In this document: positions 27,974 to 36,212 of the stretch, one piece after another | Layout of the letters: each line of letters begins with the position of its first letter | Numbering within the stretch: the stretch's first letter is position 1 | DNA from: Histidinibacterium aquaticum | Lineage (GTDB): Bacteria; Pseudomonadota; Alphaproteobacteria; Rhodobacterales; Rhodobacteraceae | Length of the DNA: 64,000 bases | Direction of reading: 5' to 3' | Assembly (NCBI RefSeq): GCF_008710275.1 | Contig: NZ_VYQE01000002.1 | Span: 731,522-795,521 of the forward strand | The notes under the pieces: generated by a model | What the model was told of the DNA's origin: nothing | The model's input: the letters and a program-made list of their open reading frames with translations, nothing else | Databases searched by the model: none | Program-made: the position numbers and the translations under genes

Positions 27974-28507
27974 TCAGCGGGGTCCCTGGTCCGCCGACCC
28001 GTTTTCGGTCTCGATCATCGAAAGTGCCGCCGTGAGCAGGCGGTCCAGGTCTTCGAGCTGCTCCTCCCCGAGCGGTTCGAGTACCTCGTGCAGGTGCGAA
28101 ACGTGGGCCGCGATGGCGGCATCGGCCTTTTCCAGCCCGGCTTCGGTCAGCTGGACAGAAACGGCGCGGCGGTCGTCCGGGTCGGGCGCCCGTTCGACCA
28201 GGCCGAGCTTCTCGACCCGGTCGATGCGGTTGGTGACGGCGCCGGAGGTCAGCAACGATTCGCGGATGATGCTGCTGGGCCGCATGCGGTAGGGCGCGCC
28301 CTGCCGACGCAGCGTGACGATCAGGCTGAAGGCCTCCCAGCTCAGCCCCTCCTCGTCCAGCCAGGCCTTGGTGCGCTGGGATAGCGCCCCGGAAAGCCTC
28401 AGGATCCGGGCGAAGACGCCGATCGGTCCGGCGTCGAAGTCGGGCCGCTCGCGCCGCCATTCGCGCACGATGTGGCTCACTGAATCTTCGGTGGTCGGGT
28501 CTGTCAC
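27974..28507 (-). CDS. MarR-family transcriptional regulator
   Basis: This 177-residue winged-helix regulator has the wing and recognition region around ESLLTSGAVTNRIDRVEKLGLV and the DDRRAVSVQLTEAG strand, both classical MarR motifs. GTG 28507 is chosen because GAGG lies about 7 bases upstream; the frame could also start at 28519. It leads the acyl-CoA dehydrogenase gene. It is divergent from a Rid-family gene, with a perfect palindrome in the promoter that is its probable operator (28527-28546). Confidence 0.9.
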   Translation of the reverse strand: MTDPTTEDSVSHIVREWRRERPDFDAGPIGVFARILRLSGALSQRTKAWLDEEGLSWEAFSLIVTLRRQGAPYRMRPSSIIRESLLTSGAVTNRIDRVEKLGLVERAPDPDDRRAVSVQLTEAGLEKADAAIAAHVSHLHEVLEPLGEEQLEDLDRLLTAALSMIETENGSADQGPR

Positions 28508-28526
28508 TCGGAACCTCAATCTTGAT

Positions 28527-28546
28527 TATCTTGACATTAAGATAAA
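28527..28546. promoter_or_regulatory. Probable MarR operator in a divergent promoter
   Basis: ttatctt (28527-28533) and aagataa (28540-28546) are perfect 7-bp arms around a 6-bp centre. The 20-bp palindrome is AT-rich in a GC-rich genome. It lies 20 bp upstream of the marR start and 44 bp upstream of the Rid gene start. Size and placement are as expected for a MarR dimer site controlling both directions. Binding by this MarR is inferred. Confidence 0.7.
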
Positions 28547-28589
28547 CGCCCCTCTAACGTCCAGTCAGAGGACATGAAGGGGAGGAGAG

Positions 28590-28979
28590 ATGGACCGCAG
28601 CTATGTCAAGGGCGACTGGCAGCAGGGACGCGCATTCTCCCCTGCCGTTGTAACCACGGGCGCCCAGAAAATCATATGGCTGGCCGGCCATGGCGCCCCG
28701 CGTGCCGACGATGGTACCCCCCTGAAGGGCGACTTCGAGGCTCAGTGCCGACAATGCTTCCTCAACCTCGAGCGCACGCTCGAACGGGCCGGCGGCACGC
28801 TGCGCGATATCGTGACAATGACCGTTTTCGTCACCGACGTCCGCTACACGACGCCAATGACCGAGATCCGGACCGAGATCTTCGGCGACGATTTCCCGGC
28901 AAGCGCCGCGATCACGGTGACCGGCTTCGCCGATCCGCTCATGCTGATCGAAATCCAGGGGATTGCCGTGGTCGAGTGA
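28590..28979 (+). CDS. Rid (YjgF/YER057c/UK114) family protein, lacking the catalytic arginine
   Basis: This 129-residue trimer-forming fold protein is of the Rid superfamily. It has TLERAGGTLRDIVTMTVFVTDV in the middle and the EIQGIAVVE end typical of the family. The position equal to RidA Arg105, needed to bind the enamine/imine carboxylate, is Ser105 here (FPASAAITV against the usual FPARS). It is therefore probably not a canonical 2-aminoacrylate deaminase. It starts a divergent unit opposite marR and is followed by an orphan periplasmic binding protein. Confidence 0.85.
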   Translation: MDRSYVKGDWQQGRAFSPAVVTTGAQKIIWLAGHGAPRADDGTPLKGDFEAQCRQCFLNLERTLERAGGTLRDIVTMTVFVTDVRYTTPMTEIRTEIFGDDFPASAAITVTGFADPLMLIEIQGIAVVE

Positions 28980-29044
28980 GACCCGTCCCGGCGGCCCCGC
29001 CATCGCCCGAGAGGAGTGCGGGCGGCAACAGAGAGGGAATGCTC

Positions 29045-30073
29045 ATGTCGACCCCATACGGACTGGCAGCCGCTGCGCTGCTCGCCGCCGCGGCCCCCGC
29101 CGCCGCGCAGGACATCACCACGCTGAAGATCCTGACGCCCGTTCCGCGCACCGCGTCCTGGTACCCGGTGCTGGCCGGCGAGGCTCTCGGCTACTTCGAG
29201 GAGGCCGGCATCGAGCTGGAACTCGTGCCGGGCGGTGATCTTCCCGCGACCTCGTTCCTCGACAACGGCACGGTGGACATAGCCAGCCTCGACGCGCCAC
29301 AGGTCGTGCAGGCCCAGGCGCGCGGCCTGGACATCGACGTGGTCTACGAGGTCATGCACGGCGCCGTCGAAGGCATCTACATCCTGGAGGACAGCGAAGC
29401 GCAGAGCGTCGCGGACCTCGAAGGCACGACCGTCGGGATCGTCGGCGAGAGCGACCGCGCCCTGCTCGTCACCGCCCTGGACATCGGCGGCGTGCCGCTC
29501 GACTCGGTCGAGATCGTCGTCCTGGGCGAAAGCGCCCCGCTCCTTGCCAACTCCCTCGACGGAGGTCAGGTGGCGGCCATCGTGGGCGGACCCTCGGACC
29601 TCGTTTCGCTCCGGTCGCAGGACCTGGCAATCCGCAACATCCTGCCGGACGAGATCGGCGACCTGCCCGCCAACTCCTTCGCCATGGACGCCGAGCGCAT
29701 CGAGGAGCTGCGCCCCATGATGGAGGGCTTCTTCGAGGCCTGGGCCAAGAGCGTCTATGCCGCCGAGGCCGACCCCGAGGCCGTCGCCGCGATGGCCAAG
29801 GAAGCGGTCCCGGCCGACTGGGTTCGCGAGGAGCTCGGCACCCTGCTCCTCGACCTGGGCATGTCGCTGCACGTTCCGGATAACGGGATCTACGGCGAGC
29901 TCCGCAGCGACGTCTGGACCAATCTCCAGGAAGACCTGATGGCCGCGGGCGAGATCGAGGAGATGGTCGACAACGAGAGCTTCCTCAACGACGACTTCAT
30001 CGAAGCCGCCAACAGCTTCGACAAGGAGGAAGTCCAGGCCGACATCGAAGCCTGGCGCGCCGAGCACATGTAG
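29045..30073 (+). CDS. ABC transporter substrate-binding protein, NMT1/SsuA-like
   Basis: This 342-residue periplasmic protein has a signal peptide (ending AAAQ) and the NMT1/THI5-like fold of binding proteins for sulfonates, taurine, thiamine precursors or aromatic acids. The mature start (LKILTPVPRTASWYPVLAGEA is the region; GYFEEAGIELELV follows) fits this group. GAGAGG lies about 8 bases before ATG 29045. Another ATG at 29039 is too close to it. No permease or ATPase gene follows. It probably shares a transcript with the Rid gene and possibly ligand logic with the MarR regulator. Confidence 0.85.
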   Translation: MSTPYGLAAAALLAAAAPAAAQDITTLKILTPVPRTASWYPVLAGEALGYFEEAGIELELVPGGDLPATSFLDNGTVDIASLDAPQVVQAQARGLDIDVVYEVMHGAVEGIYILEDSEAQSVADLEGTTVGIVGESDRALLVTALDIGGVPLDSVEIVVLGESAPLLANSLDGGQVAAIVGGPSDLVSLRSQDLAIRNILPDEIGDLPANSFAMDAERIEELRPMMEGFFEAWAKSVYAAEADPEAVAAMAKEAVPADWVREELGTLLLDLGMSLHVPDNGIYGELRSDVWTNLQEDLMAAGEIEEMVDNESFLNDDFIEAANSFDKEEVQADIEAWRAEHM

Positions 30074-30097
30074 CGCCCCTGCCCGGGCGCGTGCGGG

Positions 30098-30132
30098 AAC
30101 GCGGTCTCTCGTCGAGGGGCCGCGTTTTCGCG
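30098..30132 (+). terminator. Rho-independent terminator after the NMT1-like gene
   Basis: aacgcgg (30098-30104) pairs with ccgcgtt (30120-30126), extended inwards by tctct/agggg with G-U pairs, and is followed by ttttcg. It lies 25 bp after the stop codon and separates this unit from the ThuA gene. Confidence 0.75.
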
Positions 30133-30263
30133 TTTCAGAGCCATCCCAATGGATTATTCAGACCGGATAAAACCGGCTTTGACAGCCTCCCTTTCCGCGT
30201 CTCTGCTGACCGCGAGACCTGCCGCTCCCGCCGGACCGGCACGATCAGTTTCAGGGAGGAACC

Positions 30264-30965
30264 ATGAAGGCAGCGCTGTTCGTCGGCGGCTGGGAAGGAC
30301 ACCGGCCGACCGACTTTTCCGACTGGTGCCGTGACCTGCTTACAGCCGAGGGGGTGGAGGTCGTCGTGCACGACACTCTCGAGCCGCTGGCCAGCCCAGA
30401 GGAGATGCGGGACGTGGACGTGATCGTGCCGATCTGGTCCTCGGCGCGCTCGTCTCACCAGCCCGAGTTCGGCAACATGACGAAGGAGCAGGAGGACGGG
30501 CTGCTGGAGCTCGTGGGTTCCGGCTGCGGCATCGCCGGGTGGCACGGCCACATGGGCGATGCCTTCCGCGACCACCCGACCTACCACTTCATGATCGGGG
30601 GACAGTTCGTGGGGCACCCGCCCGGCTGGCCCGACAACCCAATCCCCTCCGACGACTTCGTCGACTACGACGTGACGATCACCAAGCCGGATCATCCGCT
30701 CGTCGAGGGCATCGGCAGCTTCCGCCTCAAGTCCGAGCAGTACTACATGCTGGTCGACCCGTCGAACGAGGTCCTGGCCACCACCACCTTCTCGGGCGAG
30801 CACCTCTGGTGGATCGAGGGCACGGTGATTCCCGTCGTCTGGACCCGCCGCTGGGACAAGGGCCGTGTCTTCTACTGTTCGATCGGCCACACGGTCGAGG
30901 ACCTTCAGGTACCCCAGGTGACCGAGATCATCCGCCGCGGAATCCTCTGGGCCGGGGGCCGCTAG
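30264..30965 (+). CDS. ThuA domain-containing protein (trehalose utilisation-like)
   Basis: This 233-residue protein has the ThuA fold, a relative of class I glutamine amidotransferases. Visible features are VGGWEGHRPTDFSD at the start, the GCGIAGWHGHMGDAFRD loop in the middle, and the late VIPVVWTRRWDKGRVFYCSIGH segment typical of ThuA. ThuA proteins are linked to trehalose or other disaccharide oxidation. GGGAGG precedes ATG 30264. The next genes, 314 bp downstream, form a LacI-operator-bearing ABC importer, so a carbohydrate role is likely. Confidence 0.85.
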   Translation: MKAALFVGGWEGHRPTDFSDWCRDLLTAEGVEVVVHDTLEPLASPEEMRDVDVIVPIWSSARSSHQPEFGNMTKEQEDGLLELVGSGCGIAGWHGHMGDAFRDHPTYHFMIGGQFVGHPPGWPDNPIPSDDFVDYDVTITKPDHPLVEGIGSFRLKSEQYYMLVDPSNEVLATTTFSGEHLWWIEGTVIPVVWTRRWDKGRVFYCSIGHTVEDLQVPQVTEIIRRGILWAGGR

Positions 30966-31034
30966 ACGTCCGCCAGAACCGCTCTGCACGAGGAAACGAA
31001 GGTCTTCGCTGGTCAGTCGACGAAGCGAGCGCCG

Positions 31035-31048
31035 TGCAAACGTGTGCA
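31035..31048. promoter_or_regulatory. LacI-type operator, upstream copy (imperfect)
   Basis: tgcaaacgtgtgca is a near-palindrome centred on CG, with one mismatched base pair. It matches the aaacgtttlike form of LacI/GalR-family operators and resembles the perfect site centred 99 bp downstream. Confidence 0.55.
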
Positions 31049-31134
31049 TAGATTTGCGTCGGCTCGCGAAGCCGTGAAGGACTTTCCTAGGGCGCGGTTG
31101 ACAGGGCCCGGCGATTTGTTCCAGCCTTCTCTAT

Positions 31135-31146
31135 GCAAACGTTTGC
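31135..31146. promoter_or_regulatory. LacI-type operator, downstream copy (perfect palindrome)
   Basis: gcaaacgtttgc is a perfect 12-bp palindrome with the CG centre typical of LacI/GalR-family operators. It lies 32 bp after a TTGACA hexamer, where a bound repressor would block transcription start. With the second site 99 bp upstream, a looped repressor complex is possible. No lacI gene is in the window. Confidence 0.7.
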
Positions 31147-31279
31147 TCGCCGACTGCCGAATTTCGGCGGGGATCGGGCGACCGTTTGAGAGGATGCCGC
31201 AGGGAGAGGAGGCCCGGCGGGATCCGGTACCAAGGGGGCCGCAAGTTCGTGCGCCGCCCCCGCCAACGGGAGGAAACGA

Positions 31280-32929
31280 ATGACAACCTACAGATCCAGG
31301 ATCTCGCTGTCGGTGAGCGCTCTGGCCCTCGCCGCGATGATGCCGGCAGGCCTTGCGGCCCAGGAGCGGCAGACCATCGTCCACGGCGCCGACGAGGAAC
31401 CGGCGACGCTCGACCCCGCGGCGGTCGAACCGGGCGAAGGCGGCGAATCCATCATCTTTCACGTCTACGAGCGCCTGCTGACGGTCGGGCCCGACTCGCC
31501 AGAGCTGATGCCCTCGCTCGCCACCGAGGTGCCGAGCCTCGAAAACGGTCTCATCTCCGAGGACGGACTGACCTACACCTTCCCGCTCCGCGAGGGCGTG
31601 ACCTTCCACGACGGCACCGAGTTCACCGCGGACGACGTGAAGTATTCCTGGGACCGCGTGATGGAGCTGAACCTGCCCGGCTCCGCGGCCGATATCCTCG
31701 CCGACAAGATCGCCGAGACCCGGGTGGTCGACGACTACACCTTCGAGGTAACACTGAACGAGGTCGACGCGAGCTTCCTCTATTCGTCGGTCCTGCCGAT
31801 GACCGCCTCCATCGTCAGCCAGGACGCCGTCGAGGCCAACGGCGGCATCGAGGCCGCCGACGAGTATCTCTCCGGCGAAATGGTCGGAACGGGCCCCTAC
31901 ACTTTCGGCACCTGGAACCGGACCGAGAACCTCTCGCTCGAGGTGAACGAGGATTACTGGGGCGAGATGGCGAACGACAACGTCCGCCTGGAACTCGGCG
32001 TCGATCCGGACGTGCGCGTGCTGGGCCTGCGGGCCGGCGAGTTCGACACCATCGAAACCGACCCGACCTACGTGCCGGACTTCGGCGATGCGGAGGGCGT
32101 GAACGTCTACTCCGAGGGTCTTCTGCTGGAGCCGCTGCATATCGGCTTCAACATGAACGTGCCGGAGGGCAACCTGCCCGAGGGCGACACGATCCCGACG
32201 GATTTCTTCACCGACGTCCGCATCCGCCAGGCCTTCAACCACGCGTTCAACTACTCGGCGTTCCTGAACGGCGCCCTCGGCGGCTTCGGCGAGGTGAACC
32301 CGCACTACGTGCCCATCGGCGTCTTCGGCTATGACCCCGAGGCCCCCGTCTACAACGAGCAGAACCTCGAGGAGGCCGAACGTCTCTTCAAGGAGGCCGG
32401 CGTCTGGGACGAGGGCTTCACGGTGACCGTGGTGGTCGAGAGCGGCTCGCTCTTCGAGATCCAGTGCCTGATCCTGAAGGACAGCATCGAGGCGATGAAT
32501 CCCGACATGCGGATCAACGTGCTGGGCGTGGCCGAGGCGGTCTTCGACGAGGCGCTCGCGACCTCGCCGGTGAACTACGCCATGTGGGCCAAGAACGGCG
32601 ACCCGGCGGCCGATCCCATCGACTACCTGCTGACCTACGCCCACCCCGACGGGGAATGGGGCGAGGCGCACGGCTTCCGCCAGGGCTACGAGAACCCCGA
32701 CGAGATCGCCTCGATGATCGAGGAAGCCGCGGTGGAACTCGACCGCGAGCGGCGCGCCGAAATCATCGGCGAGCTGCAGCGCGTTCTCTACGAGGACCCG
32801 ATGTGGATCATCGGCGCCCAGGAAGGCGCGGTGACGGCCTATCGCGACCGCATCGACGGCATGGTGATCCAGCCGCTCTGGCCGCGTCCGTCGATCAACT
32901 TCGCGATCCTCGACAAGACGTCCGAGTGA
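31280..32929 (+). CDS. ABC transporter substrate-binding protein, peptide/opine (SBP_bac_5) family
   Basis: This is a 549-residue periplasmic solute-binding protein of the DppA/OppA type. The signal peptide ends near GLAAQ (about residue 28). The mature start QTIVHGADEEPATLDPA and the EDGLTYTFPLREGVTFHDGTEF segment are typical of family 5. It heads an operon with two permeases and two ATPases. The family moves peptides, opines or oligosaccharides; the nearby uronate genes and LacI-type operators make a carbohydrate ligand likely, by inference. A hairpin follows the stop. Confidence 0.9.
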   Translation: MTTYRSRISLSVSALALAAMMPAGLAAQERQTIVHGADEEPATLDPAAVEPGEGGESIIFHVYERLLTVGPDSPELMPSLATEVPSLENGLISEDGLTYTFPLREGVTFHDGTEFTADDVKYSWDRVMELNLPGSAADILADKIAETRVVDDYTFEVTLNEVDASFLYSSVLPMTASIVSQDAVEANGGIEAADEYLSGEMVGTGPYTFGTWNRTENLSLEVNEDYWGEMANDNVRLELGVDPDVRVLGLRAGEFDTIETDPTYVPDFGDAEGVNVYSEGLLLEPLHIGFNMNVPEGNLPEGDTIPTDFFTDVRIRQAFNHAFNYSAFLNGALGGFGEVNPHYVPIGVFGYDPEAPVYNEQNLEEAERLFKEAGVWDEGFTVTVVVESGSLFEIQCLILKDSIEAMNPDMRINVLGVAEAVFDEALATSPVNYAMWAKNGDPAADPIDYLLTYAHPDGEWGEAHGFRQGYENPDEIASMIEEAAVELDRERRAEIIGELQRVLYEDPMWIIGAQEGAVTAYRDRIDGMVIQPLWPRPSINFAILDKTSE

Positions 32930-32936
32930 CGTCTCC

Positions 32937-32966
32937 GGGGGACGGCTGCCTCCCCGGCCGTCCCCC
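32937..32966 (+). terminator. Intercistronic hairpin between binding-protein and permease genes
   Basis: Perfect 9-bp arms gggggacgg (32937-32945) and ccgtccccc (32958-32966) with a 12-nt loop lie 7 bp after the binding-protein stop. There is no T-tract and the operon continues. The likely role is 3'-end protection or partial termination that keeps the binding protein more abundant than the membrane subunits. Confidence 0.6.
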
Positions 32967-33014
32967 GCCCTGACCTGCCCCCCGCACGCACGCCCGACCG
33001 CTTCCGGAGGAGCC

Positions 33015-34028
33015 ATGCAGCTTCGCGATTACATCATTCGACGACTTATCATCCTGCCGTTCCTCGTGTTCGGCGTTTCGGTCGTCGTCTTCACCCTGAC
33101 GCGGATCGGTGGCTCGCCCATCGGCGTCTATCTCAGCCACGAGATGTCGGCCGCGGAGGTGCAGCAGCTCGAAGAGCGCTTTCACCTGAACGAGCCACTC
33201 TACGTCCAGTACTTCTACTGGGCACGCGGCGCCCTGCAGGGGGACTTCGGCTATTCCGGCGTGGCCTCGGCCCCGGTCAGCCAGGTCTTCTGGCCCAAGC
33301 TGGCGGCCACTCTCGAGCTTTCGGTGGTCTCCGCCGCGGTGGCCGTTATGCTGGGGCTCTGGCTCGGCGTCTTCGCGGGTGTCCGCCGCAACAGGTGGCA
33401 GGACCACGTGACCCGCGTCGTCGCAGTATCGGGGGCCTCGCTTCCCCTCTTTTGGTTCGGGATCGTCTTGCTCATCATCTTTTGGGCCAACCTCGGCTGG
33501 TTCCCGGTCGGGCGCAGCGACGCCGACATCTGGGCCTCCATGCCCCACCCGACCGGCCTCTACATGCTCGACTCGATACTGGCAGGCAGCTGGCGAGGGT
33601 TCGTGGATGCCGTCTGGCACCTGATCCTGCCGGCGATCACGCTGGGCTTCGGTGCGGTCGCGATCATCACCCGGATGATGCGCTCGGCGCTCGTGGAGGA
33701 GCTCCAGCAGGAATACGTCGACGCCGCGCGGGCCAAGGGCCTGCCGGAGCGCCTCGTGCTGAACCGCCATGCCCGCCGCAACGCCCTGGTGCCAACGGTC
33801 ACGGTGATCGGCCTGACCATCGCCTTCCTGATGCAGGGCGCCATCGCGGCCGAGATCATCTTCCGCTGGCCCGGCCTCGGGCGCTGGATGGCCTCCGCCG
33901 TCGTCCGCGGCGACCAGGCGACGATCATGACCTACGTGCTCTTCACCTCGGTCCTGTTCCTCTTCGCCAACCTCGTCGTCGACATCATCTACGCCAAGCT
34001 CGACCCGCGCGTCCGGCTGGGAGACTGA
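33015..34028 (+). CDS. ABC transporter permease, DppB/OppB type
   Basis: This 337-residue inner-membrane permease has six predicted helices. The N-terminal YIIRRLIILPFLVFGVSVVVF and the ATPase-docking EAA loop (EYVDAARAKGLPERLVLNRHA) are classical for DppB. It pairs with the DppC-type permease four bases downstream. GGAGGAG precedes ATG 33015. Confidence 0.93.
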   Translation: MQLRDYIIRRLIILPFLVFGVSVVVFTLTRIGGSPIGVYLSHEMSAAEVQQLEERFHLNEPLYVQYFYWARGALQGDFGYSGVASAPVSQVFWPKLAATLELSVVSAAVAVMLGLWLGVFAGVRRNRWQDHVTRVVAVSGASLPLFWFGIVLLIIFWANLGWFPVGRSDADIWASMPHPTGLYMLDSILAGSWRGFVDAVWHLILPAITLGFGAVAIITRMMRSALVEELQQEYVDAARAKGLPERLVLNRHARRNALVPTVTVIGLTIAFLMQGAIAAEIIFRWPGLGRWMASAVVRGDQATIMTYVLFTSVLFLFANLVVDIIYAKLDPRVRLGD

Positions 34029-34032
34029 CCAA

Positions 34033-34965
34033 ATGACCCAGATCGACACCCCCGCCAAACCGCTCGACCCGCTGCGGCACGACACGGCCTTCACGGTCCG
34101 CCTGCGCCGCTACCGCGAGATCTCGGGCACCATCCTGTCGAACCCCACCACCGTGATCGGGCTGTTCTTCATCATCGCGCTGCTCTGCATGGCGATCTTC
34201 GCCCCGCTGCTCGCGCCGCCGAACGTGCCCGATCCCTACCAGATGCCCCGAGACTGGGGCGCCGTGCGGAGCCCGCCGGGCACGCCCGGCCACCCGCTTG
34301 GCACGACCAACCAGGGCGGCGACGTCCTCTACGGCGTGATCTGGGGCAGCCGGACCTCGCTGCAGCTCTCGCTGATCGTGGTCTCGGTGACGGTGGTCAT
34401 CGGCGTCTGCATCGGCAGCCTCGCCGGTCTCGTCGGCGGCTGGCTGGACGAGGCGCTGATGCGCGTGGTCGACATCTTCCTGTCGATCCCCGAGCTGATC
34501 TTCGCCCTCGCCGTGGCAGCCATCCTCGGCCCGAGCTTCACCAACATCATCCTGTCGCTCTGTATCGTCTTCTGGGTGAAATACGCCCGGATCATGCGGG
34601 CGCAGATCATCCTGATCCGGCAGGCCGACTACGTGCAGGCCGCCCGGGTGATCGGGGATACGCGGTTCAACATCTTCCGCCGCGACATCCTGCCCAACGC
34701 GATCACGCCGATCGCGGTGCAGGCGACGCTCGACATGGGCAACATCGTCCTGGTGGGCGCGACGCTCTCCTTCATCGGTCTCAGCGAAAGCGGGATCGCC
34801 GAGTGGGGCGTGCTCGTCTCCGAAGGCCAGGCCGGCATCGCCTCGGGCCGCTGGTGGGCCTCCACCTTCCCGGGCCTGATGATCTTCATCTGGGCCCTTG
34901 CCTTCAACCTCGTGGGCGACGGCCTGCGCGACGCCCTCGATCCGAAGACGGAGGACAAGCGATGA
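34033..34965 (+). CDS. ABC transporter permease, DppC/OppC type
   Basis: This 310-residue permease has the DppC layout: a cytoplasmic N-terminus, a first helix (IGLFFIIALLCMAIFAPLL), then the conserved HPLGTTNQGGDVLYGVIWGSRTS segment and the EAA loop with YVQAARVIGD. Its stop overlaps the start of the first ATPase gene (ATGA), so the operon is tightly coupled. Confidence 0.93.
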   Translation: MTQIDTPAKPLDPLRHDTAFTVRLRRYREISGTILSNPTTVIGLFFIIALLCMAIFAPLLAPPNVPDPYQMPRDWGAVRSPPGTPGHPLGTTNQGGDVLYGVIWGSRTSLQLSLIVVSVTVVIGVCIGSLAGLVGGWLDEALMRVVDIFLSIPELIFALAVAAILGPSFTNIILSLCIVFWVKYARIMRAQIILIRQADYVQAARVIGDTRFNIFRRDILPNAITPIAVQATLDMGNIVLVGATLSFIGLSESGIAEWGVLVSEGQAGIASGRWWASTFPGLMIFIWALAFNLVGDGLRDALDPKTEDKR

Positions 34966-36212
34966 ACGCCATGAACACGGTGACCCCCGCCCCCCGGATC
35001 GCGGAGGTGAAGGGGCTCAAGGTCCACTTCCAGTCCAAGCAGGGTCGCGTCCACGCGGTCGACGGCGTCGACTTCGACATCCGCGACGGCGAGATGCTGG
35101 GCCTCGTGGGCGAGACGGGATGCGGCAAGTCGGTCACCGGCCGCTGCTTCCTGGACCTCGTCCCGCAGCCGCCCGCCGATATCGCGGGAGGCCGGGTGCT
35201 CTTCCGGCCCAGGGGCGGCAAGGCCTGCCCCGACTGCTCCGGCAAGGGCTGCGAGACCTGCGGCGGGACGGGGGCCGAGACACTCGACCTGCTGAACATC
35301 CCCGCCAAGAAGATGCGCCAGATCCGCGGCGAGAAGATCGCGATGATCTTCCAGGACCCGGGCAAGGCGCTGAACCCGACGCTGACCATTGGGGCGCAGC
35401 TCTCCGAAGTCTTCCTGCAGCACAAGAGCCACGAACTGCTGGAGGCCGCTGGCGTGGGTGAAGGCGACCGCGGCTGGGTCGCGGGGTCTCTCCGGCGGCA
35501 GGCCAACCAGCGGGAGGGCAGCTTCGATCGCTGGGCCCGGCGCTTTCCGCCCCTCAAGGGGCCGTCGCGGCGCCTGCAGAAGGCCCTCGACGAGAAGGTG
35601 GCCGCGGCACTGGCGGAGACGCAGATCCCCAACCCGCGCCGGGTGATGACCAGCTATCCGCACGAGCTTTCGGGCGGGATGCGGCAGCGGGTGATGATCG
35701 CCCAGTCGCTCGCCTGCGACCCGGACCTGATCATCGCGGATGAGCCCACGACCGCGCTCGACGTGACGATCCAGGCGCGGATCCTCGATCTCATCAAGAT
35801 GCTGCAGGCCAAGCGCCGGACGAGCGTGCTCTACATCAGCCACGACCTCTCGCTGGTGCGGAAGGTCTGCGACCGCGTCGCGGTGATGTACGCCGGGCGG
35901 ATCGCCGAGGTCGGCACGGTCTCGCAGGTCTTCACCGATCCGCGGCACCCCTACACGCAGGGCCTGCTCAACGCAGTGCCGCGCGCCGGAACCCGCCGGG
36001 GCCACCTGGCCTCCATTCCCGGCACGGTGCCCGAACTCGTGGACCCGCCACCGGCCTGCCGCTTCGTCGACCGCTGCCCCAAGGCCATGGCCCAGTGCCG
36101 CGGCGCCGACCCGCAGCTTCTGCCCGTGACCGAGGGCCATGACGTGGCCTGCTTCCTCGAGCACCCGCGCGAGGACACGGCCCCCGAGACGCCCCGACTG
36201 GAGACGGCATGA
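34962..36212 (+). CDS. ABC transporter ATP-binding protein, DppD-like, with a CxxC zinc-finger-like insertion
   Basis: This 416-residue ATPase has Walker A GETGCGKS (50-57), Q-loop [12 protein letters not shown], signature LSGGMRQR and Walker [13 protein letters not shown]. Between Walker A and the Q-loop sits [16 protein letters not shown] (89-104), two consecutive CxxCxGxG motifs like the zinc centres of DnaJ. A second insertion (about 155-215, rich in Arg and Lys) separates the Q-loop from the signature. The C-terminus has the oligopeptide-ABC domain with CRFVDRCP. The extra parts make it longer than standard DppD (about 330 residues). Confidence 0.9.
   Translation: MNAMNTVTPAPRIAEVKGLKVHFQSKQGRVHAVDGVDFDIRDGEMLGLVGETGCGKSVTGRCFLDLVPQPPADIAGGRVLFRPRGGKACPDCSGKGCETCGGTGAETLDLLNIPAKKMRQIRGEKIAMIFQDPGKALNPTLTIGAQLSEVFLQHKSHELLEAAGVGEGDRGWVAGSLRRQANQREGSFDRWARRFPPLKGPSRRLQKALDEKVAAALAETQIPNPRRVMTSYPHELSGGMRQRVMIAQSLACDPDLIIADEPTTALDVTIQARILDLIKMLQAKRRTSVLYISHDLSLVRKVCDRVAVMYAGRIAEVGTVSQVFTDPRHPYTQGLLNAVPRAGTRRGHLASIPGTVPELVDPPPACRFVDRCPKAMAQCRGADPQLLPVTEGHDVACFLEHPREDTAPETPRLETA

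Larger units (their letters stand above)
30966..31279 (+). promoter_or_regulatory. Promoter region of the ABC importer, no gene
   Basis: This 314-bp stretch has no coding sequence. It holds two LacI-type palindromes (31035-31048 and 31135-31146), a TTGACA-like -35 hexamer (31098-31103), and a ribosome binding site (gggaggaaacga) directly before ATG 31280. I do not see a clear -10 hexamer at the standard distance. The composition and sites mark it as the control region of the five-gene ABC operon. Confidence 0.65.

Noticed and set aside
30966-31279. A riboswitch before the ABC importer
   Set aside because: The structured part is explained by LacI-type palindromes; no known riboswitch core was recognised.
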